Assembly (NCBI GenBank): GCA_016783865.1
Contig: JADHVS010000133.1
Span: forward strand, 1-12,398
Direction: 5' to 3'
Length of the DNA: 12,398 bases
DNA from: Bacteroidales bacterium
Lineage (GTDB): Bacteria > Bacteroidota > Bacteroidia > Bacteroidales > SM23-62
Shown: positions 6,732-12,398 of the stretch, one piece after another
How the letters are laid out: each line of letters starts with the position of its first letter
How positions within the stretch are numbered: position 1 is the stretch's first letter
Made by a program: the position numbers and the translations under genes
Notes under the pieces: model-generated
What the model saw: the letters and a program-made list of their open reading frames with translations, nothing else
Told to the model about the DNA's origin: nothing
The model's database searches: none

Positions 6732-7343
6732 ATGATAAAAGAAGCATGTGTCGAATCGGTACAACAGGCTGTCATGGCAGAAAAACAGGGTGCCGGCAGG
6801 ATTGAATTATGCTCTCGGCTCGATCTGGGCGGGATCTCTCCTCCCATTGCCCTGGTTGAAGAAGTCTTGCAAAGCTGCGATATACCTGTCAGGGTGATGG
6901 TCAGACCCCGCGGAGGTGATTTTGTTTTTAATCGGGACGAGATCGCTCTAATGATGAACTATATCAACACCTGCAAAGCAACCGGTATTGAAGGTTTTGT
7001 TACGGGGGCATTGACTCCTGAGAACCAGCTGGACATCCCGCTTATCCGGCAGCTTGTGCAGGAAGCCGCTCCCCTGCCTGTCACCATCCATAAGGCCATT
7101 GATGAATCAACAGATCCGCTGAGCGGGATTGAATCATTGAAAAAAATACCAGGCGTAACTCATATATTGAGCTCTGGAAAGGCAGACACAGCGATCCAGG
7201 GATCAGTTCTGCTGAAAGAAATGATTCGTGCGGCAGCTGATGATTTGACCATTCTTGTTGCGGGACGAGTTACCGCCCAAAACCTTGAGGAGGTTCATCA
7301 ATTGATCAGGGCCAGTGAATATCACGGCAGGAAGATCGTGTAA
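6732..7343 (+). CDS. cutC: CutC family protein
   Basis: The 203-residue TIM-barrel protein has CutC motifs: MIKEACVES at the start, RIELC (23-27), LGGISPP (32-38), MVRPRGGDF (56-64), TIHKAID with H120 and D124, and LSSGK (146-150). The C-terminus EYHGRKIV is the ending seen in the shorter CutC branch. CutC was named for copper homeostasis in Escherichia coli; that role is disputed, and the catalytic activity cannot be read from sequence. I chose 6732 because it matches the N-terminus of family members and lies downstream of the TATTTTTG box. In-frame ATGs at 6711 and 6615 would add 7 or 39 residues; the longest addition is rich in aromatic and lysine residues and looks non-native. The gene is divergent from the ATP-grasp gene and convergent with the oxidoreductase gene. 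Confidence 0.88.
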   Translation: MIKEACVESVQQAVMAEKQGAGRIELCSRLDLGGISPPIALVEEVLQSCDIPVRVMVRPRGGDFVFNRDEIALMMNYINTCKATGIEGFVTGALTPENQLDIPLIRQLVQEAAPLPVTIHKAIDESTDPLSGIESLKKIPGVTHILSSGKADTAIQGSVLLKEMIRAAADDLTILVAGRVTAQNLEEVHQLIRASEYHGRKIV

Positions 7344-7398
7344 TCAGTTCAAATTGTTTTGTACAGGCAACCAATATCATGAAAGGTCAAAGGTCAAA

Positions 7399-7513
7399 CC
7401 TGCAACTTGAAACCTGCAACTTGTAACCTGCAACTTGTAACCTGCAACTTGAAACCTGCAACTTGTAACCTGCAACTTGAAACCTGCAACTTGAAACCTG
7501 TAACCAGCAACTT
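7399..7513. repeat. 14-bp tandem array between convergent genes
   Basis: Seven consecutive 14-bp units of CCTGCAACTTGWAA start at 7399, 7413, 7427, 7441, 7455, 7469 and 7483. A degenerate one follows (7497-7513, CCTGTAACCAGCAACTT). The only internal variation is A or T at the W position, in the order A, T, T, A, T, A, A. A short AAAGGTCAAAGGTCAA run precedes the array (7382-7396). It fills most of the 179-bp gap between the cutC stop and the oxidoreductase stop. The T-run at 7514-7521 follows without a strong stem. Confidence 0.95.
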
Positions 7514-7522
7514 ATTTTTTTC

Positions 7523-8917
7523 TTAATCCTTTTTCATATCCATATCCACCACCCTGCCACCATTTAACCTGCTTTCCTCCGCCTTAAAGCCCATCAGGTG
7601 ACTCTCCATGGAGGCTTCGATGTTTGAGGTCAGCAGGGATCGATCCTGCTGGCTGACTGCCTGGATAAAATCGTGCATGATGCCATAGTCTCCGCCACCA
7701 TGACCCGACTCTGCCATGTCAGACATACTTACATCCCAGGTTTCCTGAGCTCCGGTAAAAAAATCCGTTAATGTCAATTCCCGGTTGTCTCCGATGATGT
7801 CCCCCTTTGTCCCGAATATCCTTGTTCTCCTTCCTCCATAATGGGTAAAGGCTTCCATCGAAAAGGCTGCAGTAATTTCATCCTCAAACTCCATATTCAT
7901 TACCTGGTGATCCACCACATCGTTATCTGTACGGTAAACGCATTTCCCATATGGTCCTGACTTTAAGGCATTTAATACGGTATCGTCCTCATTGTCGGGG
8001 ATGGCCAGGTGCCACAACCATGTCTTTCGTCGCAGGTAAATTTCAAGTGCAGAATAGGGACATTCACTTTCCACCTGGCACCCGTCAGAGCACCTGGGAG
8101 TGCTGCCAGGAGGGGCCTGGTCGGTACGAAAATGTCTTAATGAACCAAACGATGAGACCTTTTTGCATGGCTTGCCGATCAGCCACCTGAGGATATCTGT
8201 ATCGTGGCATGATTTGGACAGGATCATTGGATTCGATTCAGCCGTATTTCTCCAGTTACCCCTTACAAATGAATGCGACATATGGATATGCTCAACAGGC
8301 TCCAGGTGCTGTACACTGATGATGTCGCCGACACTTCCCGAGTCAATCATCTCCTTCATCTTCCTGAAATAGGGTGTATACCTCAATACATGACAGATGG
8401 CAACGATCTTATCTGAAGTACGCGATTGATTCAGAATGTCTTTACACTGATCCCATGACTGGGCAATAGCTTTTTCGAGCAGCAGGTTGTATCCCAGCTT
8501 CAAACCCTCAATGGCCGGCCTGTAATGCAAATGATCGGGAGTAGTAATGATCAGGGCATCGGCAAATTTGGGTATTTGCAGTGCATGCTCCCAGGTGACC
8601 CATTGATGTTTTGCAGGGATCTTATATTTCTCAGCAAACCGTTCACGGCGAAATGGTATTGGTTCAGCGACTCCAACAATTTTTACCTCATCCGGGAAGT
8701 GTTCGCTGTAACCTGCATATACATTCCCCCTGCCACCGGCTCCCAGAACAACACAGGTAACCGGTTTGCCAGGTTTTTTGTAACGTTTGTTTATGGGATA
8801 TATAACAGTCCCATCCCGGAAACCATAACCCGCATATGCAGGTTTCACAGAAGTTCCCAGGGCAACGAAACCCATGGTTTTCAGGAGATCCCTCCTGCTC
8901 CAGTGTTTATTTTTCAT
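7523..8917 (-). CDS. Tat-exported Gfo/Idh/MocA family oxidoreductase
   Basis: The protein has 464 residues. The N-terminus has a twin-arginine signal, SRRDLLKT (7-14), a hydrophobic stretch and a likely cleavage after AYA (29), so it should be exported folded with its cofactor bound. VVLGAGGRG (56-64) is the Rossmann NAD(P)-binding turn, IITTPDHLHY (123-132) the typical second strand and loop, and LLEKA (146-150) the EKP-type motif with alanine for proline. CHDTD (237-241) supplies the usual H-x-x-D active-site pair. A cysteine group, C276, C280 and C286, is not general in the family. Substrate is unknown, probably a sugar derivative; exported relatives include GH109-type glycosidases that use NAD. 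The start at 8917 places RR near the N-terminus; an ATG at 8947 would add ten residues inside an inverted repeat. Transcribed alone. Confidence 0.9.
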   Translation of the reverse strand: MKNKHWSRRDLLKTMGFVALGTSVKPAYAGYGFRDGTVIYPINKRYKKPGKPVTCVVLGAGGRGNVYAGYSEHFPDEVKIVGVAEPIPFRRERFAEKYKIPAKHQWVTWEHALQIPKFADALIITTPDHLHYRPAIEGLKLGYNLLLEKAIAQSWDQCKDILNQSRTSDKIVAICHVLRYTPYFRKMKEMIDSGSVGDIISVQHLEPVEHIHMSHSFVRGNWRNTAESNPMILSKSCHDTDILRWLIGKPCKKVSSFGSLRHFRTDQAPPGSTPRCSDGCQVESECPYSALEIYLRRKTWLWHLAIPDNEDDTVLNALKSGPYGKCVYRTDNDVVDHQVMNMEFEDEITAAFSMEAFTHYGGRRTRIFGTKGDIIGDNRELTLTDFFTGAQETWDVSMSDMAESGHGGGDYGIMHDFIQAVSQQDRSLLTSNIEASMESHLMGFKAEESRLNGGRVVDMDMKKD

Positions 8918-8930
8918 AGTGAAACGAACA

Positions 8931-9071
8931 TGAATAAATTTAATCATTTTATTTCCAAAAGGTAATGATTAAATTTTTCTTGTGAGAACGAAGTGGTTGC
9001 ATACGCATTTAATTTTATAATTACTTTATTATCTGATAATTATAAAATTGAATCGTGTGAATAAATTTAAT
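8931..9071. other. Paired 13-bp inverted repeats flanked by 14-bp direct repeats
   Basis: The first inverted repeat is AAATTTAATCATT (8936-8948) with AATGATTAAATTT (8964-8976), spacer 15 bp. The second is AATTTTATAATTA (9011-9023) with TAATTATAAAATT (9037-9049), spacer 13 bp. The second extends to 17 bp if one G-T pair is allowed. The direct repeat TGAATAAATTTAAT occurs at 8931-8944 and 9058-9071. The block begins 13 bp upstream of the oxidoreductase start codon, so it may be an operator pair, a 5' leader structure, or a small non-autonomous insertion. No coding potential is seen. Confidence 0.6.
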
Positions 9072-9094
9072 ACATTCCTCCAATAGCTATCATG

Positions 9095-9463
9095 TCAGGG
9101 GTAAATTGACTCTCCTCGCAGCAAGCTGCGAGGAAACGAGTTCCTGAGTTCGGCGAAGCCAAACAAACCCCTGAGTTCGGCGAAGCCAAACAAACCCCTG
9201 AGTTCGGCGAAGCCAAACAAACCCCTGAGTTCGGCGAAGCCAAACAAACCCCTGAGTTCGGCGAAGCCAATGCGCTCGCAGGATTCACAATCATCAACAC
9301 CACCAATAAACCTGTCGAGTCGACTTCCAATGAGATCATCAAACACATCTGTAAAAATTTCAGCCGGGGCGATCGGAAGACAGGAAGGAACCTGGATTAG
9401 AAAAAATGGGTCTTGAAATGCGAAGCACTCGCTGGAAATTATTACATAAAATACTAACACCAT
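9095..9463 (-). pseudogene. Possible truncated secreted-protein frame running into repeat module
   Basis: The minus-strand frame from 9463 begins MVLVFYVIISSECFAFQD, which resembles a short signal peptide. About 40 residues of unassigned sequence follow (for example EIFTDVFDDLIGSRLDRF). At 9286 it enters the repeat module in the same frame as the frame at 4770-5030, reading ESCERI, GLFGFAELR repeats and NSFPRSLLRG. I recognise no domain. It may be a broken gene, a short repeat-tailed peptide, or a chance frame, since the GC-rich repeat is open in five of six frames. Confidence 0.25.
9105..9286 (+). repeat. Hairpin-headed repeat module, copy 3 (five 27-bp units)
   Basis: Parts in order: ATTGACTCTCCTC head (9105-9117); a perfect hairpin, TCCTCGCAGC (9113-9122) with GCTGCGAGGA (9125-9134); AAACGAGTTC; five 27-bp units starting at 9144, 9171, 9198, 9225 and 9252, the last cut short; tail AATGCGCTCGCAGGATTC (9269-9286). 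Units carry the core GAGTTCGGCGAAGCC and the CCT junction. Length is 182 bp against 99 bp for copy 2, which is three 27-bp units plus 2 bp in the hairpin. Confidence 0.93.
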
Positions 9464-9557
9464 GACATTTAGCCTGCACCCTGCAGGGCCAGATCAAACC
9501 TTTCCCAATTTTTCCTAATTTTAACTTTTCATCGTGTCCCAGGATTTTTCCATAATC
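9464..9557. other. Upstream region of the CotH-family gene
   Basis: This 94-bp stretch contains CCTGCACCCTGCAGGG near its left end and a T- and C-rich run before the ATG at 9558. A clean TTTG/TAnnTTTG pair is not visible (TAATTTTA at about 9517 is a near miss), and there is no obvious ribosome binding site. Confidence 0.35.
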
Positions 9558-12398
9558 ATGAACAGGTACTTACATTTTTCGACAAAATATTTGATCGCTT
9601 TATTTTGTTTTATCTTTCCGCCTGTTGACGGCCAATTAAGGATCAATGAGTTTCTGGCATTGAATACCACTTTCAACGTCGATCCTGACTTTCAGACATA
9701 TTCTGATTGGGTGGAGATCTATAACAGCAGTGATTCGATTGTTGATTTATCAGGTTATTCCCTTACCGATGATCTTTCCAACCCTGCCAGATGGACAATC
9801 CCCCAAGGTGTTAACATTCCGGCTGACAGCTATCTGATCATCTGGATGGACGATAAAAATACCGGTTTACATGCCCCTTTTAAATTAACTGGCTCGGGGG
9901 AGCAGATCGGGCTGTATAATCGGGATGGGAAGGTTGTCGATACCATATCTTACGGACAACAATACTCCGATATCTCATATGGAAGAACCATATTGGACAA
10001 CACATGGCATTTTTTTGTACTACCCACCCCCGGGGGTCCAAATACTTCATCCTACTATACCGGGATTTCTCCCCAACCAGCATTTTCCACTCCGGGAGGA
10101 TTTTATAACGGGACAATTACCCTGGGAATTACCAATCCTGAGGGCAATGGAAATATCCGATATACAATAGATGGTTCGGAGCCTGATTCAAATTCACAAG
10201 AATATATTAATCAGCTGACCATTTCAGAAACCTCATTGATCAGGGCACGCATTATTGAAACGGATAAAATGCCCGGAAATACCATCAGCAACACTTTCTT
10301 CATTGATGAGCCTGATCACGACCTCCCCGTCCTGTCCCTCTCAACCAACCCATCCAATCTATGGGACCCTTTAACTGGAATTTATGTGAATTACATGGAA
10401 GAATGGGAACGACCATGCGGGCTTGAATATTTTAATGCAGCAGGTAACCAGGAGTTCAGCCTGAATGCGGGAATAAAGATTTTTGGTGGAACCAGCCGGG
10501 CACGGGCGCAAAAATCATTCTCTATCCATACCAGGAACCTTTATGGTGACGGGCCTGTTAATTACCCCTTATTACCCAACAGGAAGGATATTGATCTTTA
10601 CAAATCATTTATATTGAGGAACTCAGCTAACGACTGGTCGGGAGGCTGGCGCGGTACACTCTTCCGGGATGCATTGATACACACTGTAATTGAAAACCAG
10701 ATGGATGTGGATTATCAATCTTACCAGCCTGCCGTAATTTATCTGAATGGCGAATATTGGGGGATCCTGAACATCCGTGACAAGCATAATGAAGATTATT
10801 GCGAGGTCCATTATGGAGTGGACAGGGACAGCATAGATATCATTAAACATAATGAGGCAGTTGTGGGTGATGATGTATTATATAATGAAATGATGGATTT
10901 TATGGAGGACAATAACTTCTCTGGCGATGAATTGTACCACCAGGCAGAATCAATGATTGATATTGAAGAATTTATCAATTATATGATAGCAGAGATCTAC
11001 TCATGCAATATCGATTGGCCGGGAAACAATTACCGCTTATGGAGGCCAAAAACTGAACACGGAAAATGGAGATGGATGTTATTCGATACTGAATTCGGTT
11101 TCAATGGCTTTGAATGGGCACCGGTGAGTACAAACATGCTGGTCAATAAAGCCCTTGATCCCGACATGGATGATTACGTAAACAAAGATCTTAAGGCACC
11201 ATGGGCAACGCGTGTTTTTATTAAGCTAACACAGAACCAGGAATTTGTAAATCAATTTGTGAGCAGATACCTGAGCCATCTGTATACTACCTATGAACCT
11301 GAGAGGGTGGTTGGGATAGTTGACAGCCTGAAAAGTAACCTGGAAAATGAGATGCCCGGACACATTGCGAGGTGGGGATCCGAAGGAGGGATATTCTCTA
11401 TGACCGAATGGGAAAATTACATAGAAGGCATGAAAGACTTTGCATGGCAGCGGCCGCCATATGCACTGAACCATCTTTTGGAAACATTTGGTATCGATGA
11501 TGCTGATAAAGTGAATCTGAGCCTTGACATCGAAGAAGGAGGACACATTGTACTTAATGGTATTGTCCTGGAAAAGAACACTTTTACAGGGGAATATTAC
11601 CCGGGCCTCCCTGTTGAACTGGATATTAAGCCCTCTCCTGGTTATGTTTTTAAAGAATGGCAATTAACCGGCTTAGCCAATCAGAAACTGACTTTAATCC
11701 CTGCCGCCGGTGAATGGAAATACCTGGATGACGGGTCCGACCAGGGCACCCAATGGACTGATCCCGATTTTGATGACTCAGGCTGGAAAACCGGAACTGC
11801 AAAATTTGGTTACGGTGACGGGGATGAACAAACCCTTATCAGTTATGGAACAGATGCTGAAAATAAATATATAACCTACTATTTCCGAAGTGAATTTAAC
11901 ATTGAAGATAAGGATTCACTGGTTAACCTGTACCTGAATCTTTTAAGGGATGATGGAGCTGTTGCCTACCTGAACGGTATTGAAGCAATACGCTCCAATA
12001 TGTCAGTAAGAGAGATCAATTATCAATCCGTGTCCCTGACCCCCGTATCCGATAGTGATGAAGCCGAATTTTATAAATTTAACCTGGATACGAGCTTGCT
12101 TGCTGATGGCCGGAATGTATTGGCTGTTGAAATTCACCAGTCATCCGCCAACAGTACAGATTTGGGTTTTGACCTCGAATTGACCGGGAATACAACGAGC
12201 CAGGTTAATCAGGTAGTCATTGATACCCCACGTACTGAAATAATAATAGGGGGAGATTTACAGATTCATGCTATCATGGAGAAGGCAGATGAAACAATCA
12301 GCCTTAAGATCAATGAAGTGATGGCCTCTAATTTAACTGGTTTAACAGATGAATTCGGGAACCCCGACGACTGGATAGAGATCATTAATACCGGGCAG
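9558..12398 (+). CDS. Secreted lamin-tail/CotH kinase-family protein (3' end outside window)
   Basis: At least 947 residues; the frame is open to the window edge. Residues 1-26 are a signal peptide (cleavage near VDG/QLRINEF). A lamin-tail domain follows (about 26-150: LRINEFLALN, DWVEIYNSS, LSGYSLTDD), then a chitobiase C-terminal-like segment (about 172-253: FSTPGGFYNG, IRYTIDGSEP). The CotH kinase-like domain spans about 255-600, with KHNEDY (409-414), NIDWPGNNYRLW (484-495, D486) and FDTEFGF (509-515, D510 and E512). An InlB B-repeat-like segment covers about 655-705, a galactose-binding-like domain about 716-875, and a second lamin-tail domain begins at about 916 (LKINEVMASN). CotH relatives include Fam20-like secretory protein kinases; activity here is inferred only. 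A C-terminal sorting domain may lie beyond the window. Confidence 0.9.
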   Translation, partial: MNRYLHFSTKYLIALFCFIFPPVDGQLRINEFLALNTTFNVDPDFQTYSDWVEIYNSSDSIVDLSGYSLTDDLSNPARWTIPQGVNIPADSYLIIWMDDKNTGLHAPFKLTGSGEQIGLYNRDGKVVDTISYGQQYSDISYGRTILDNTWHFFVLPTPGGPNTSSYYTGISPQPAFSTPGGFYNGTITLGITNPEGNGNIRYTIDGSEPDSNSQEYINQLTISETSLIRARIIETDKMPGNTISNTFFIDEPDHDLPVLSLSTNPSNLWDPLTGIYVNYMEEWERPCGLEYFNAAGNQEFSLNAGIKIFGGTSRARAQKSFSIHTRNLYGDGPVNYPLLPNRKDIDLYKSFILRNSANDWSGGWRGTLFRDALIHTVIENQMDVDYQSYQPAVIYLNGEYWGILNIRDKHNEDYCEVHYGVDRDSIDIIKHNEAVVGDDVLYNEMMDFMEDNNFSGDELYHQAESMIDIEEFINYMIAEIYSCNIDWPGNNYRLWRPKTEHGKWRWMLFDTEFGFNGFEWAPVSTNMLVNKALDPDMDDYVNKDLKAPWATRVFIKLTQNQEFVNQFVSRYLSHLYTTYEPERVVGIVDSLKSNLENEMPGHIARWGSEGGIFSMTEWENYIEGMKDFAWQRPPYALNHLLETFGIDDADKVNLSLDIEEGGHIVLNGIVLEKNTFTGEYYPGLPVELDIKPSPGYVFKEWQLTGLANQKLTLIPAAGEWKYLDDGSDQGTQWTDPDFDDSGWKTGTAKFGYGDGDEQTLISYGTDAENKYITYYFRSEFNIEDKDSLVNLYLNLLRDDGAVAYLNGIEAIRSNMSVREINYQSVSLTPVSDSDEAEFYKFNLDTSLLADGRNVLAVEIHQSSANSTDLGFDLELTGNTTSQVNQVVIDTPRTEIIIGGDLQIHAIMEKADETISLKINEVMASNLTGLTDEFGNPDDWIEIINTGQ

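Noticed and set aside
7497..7522. Intrinsic terminator for cutC at the T-run after the 14-bp array
   Set aside because: The T-run at 7514-7521 is not preceded by a convincing GC-rich stem. The repeat units are direct, not inverted.
1..9286. A RAYT or IS200/IS605 transposase that could mobilise the hairpin element
   Set aside because: No frame in the window shows a Y1 transposase HUH motif or any other recognisable transposase. The link to REP systems rests on hairpin form only.
9067..9348. Minus-strand frame reading ASPNSGVCL repeats
   Set aside because: It is another open frame through the same 27-bp array, with no signal peptide or domain. The repeat is open in five of six frames, so openness is no evidence of coding.
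9411..9435. A fourth degenerate copy of the repeat (AATGCGAAGCACTCGCTGG)
   Set aside because: It has only a short GCGA/TCGC hairpin and partial likeness to the tail, with neither the head nor a 27-bp unit.

Overview
The window looks like chromosomal DNA of a Gram-negative Bacteroidota bacterium, probably an uncultured or environmental Bacteroidales-like lineage. The evidence is an LpxH lipid A enzyme, a DUF4369/thioredoxin-fold lipoprotein, a secreted lamin-tail/CotH protein, a Tat-exported Gfo/Idh/MocA oxidoreductase, weak Shine-Dalgarno sites, and one good match to the Bacteroidota promoter pattern (TTTG, then TAnnTTTG). No rRNA, tRNA, transposase gene or CRISPR array is visible.

Layout from left to right. 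A 27-bp tandem array and hairpin module (1-208) sits directly against the start of a thioredoxin-like lipoprotein gene (209-1357, +) whose CxxC site is gone. lpxH follows (1443-2189, +). Convergent to it is a large membrane pyrophosphatase gene, hppA (2239-4458, -). Next comes a scar region (4620-5240). It holds a C-terminal fragment resembling a molybdopterin (sulfite oxidase-type) dimerisation domain, a second copy of the 27-bp repeat module, and the N-terminal piece of a secreted protein on the opposite strand. An ATP-grasp-like gene (5240-6616, -) and a cutC gene (6732-7343, +) diverge from a compact promoter region. A 14-bp tandem array fills the gap before the exported oxidoreductase gene (7523-8917, -). 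A 640-bp divergent intergenic region carries two perfect 13-bp inverted repeats and the third copy of the 27-bp module. The last gene (9558 to the window end, +) encodes at least 947 residues of a secreted CotH-kinase protein and runs off the edge.

The genes do not form one pathway. They are mostly single-gene units of envelope and surface biology (lipid A synthesis, ion-pumping pyrophosphatase, exported and anchored proteins) plus two cytosolic genes. The most distinctive content is non-coding: a modular, hairpin-headed repeat present three times in the same orientation. Copies 2 and 3 differ by exactly three 27-bp units plus 2 bp in the hairpin. Each copy lies at or just inside the 5' end of a signal-peptide-encoding reading frame. 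No mobilising enzyme is in the window, so a REP- or MITE-like origin is an inference.
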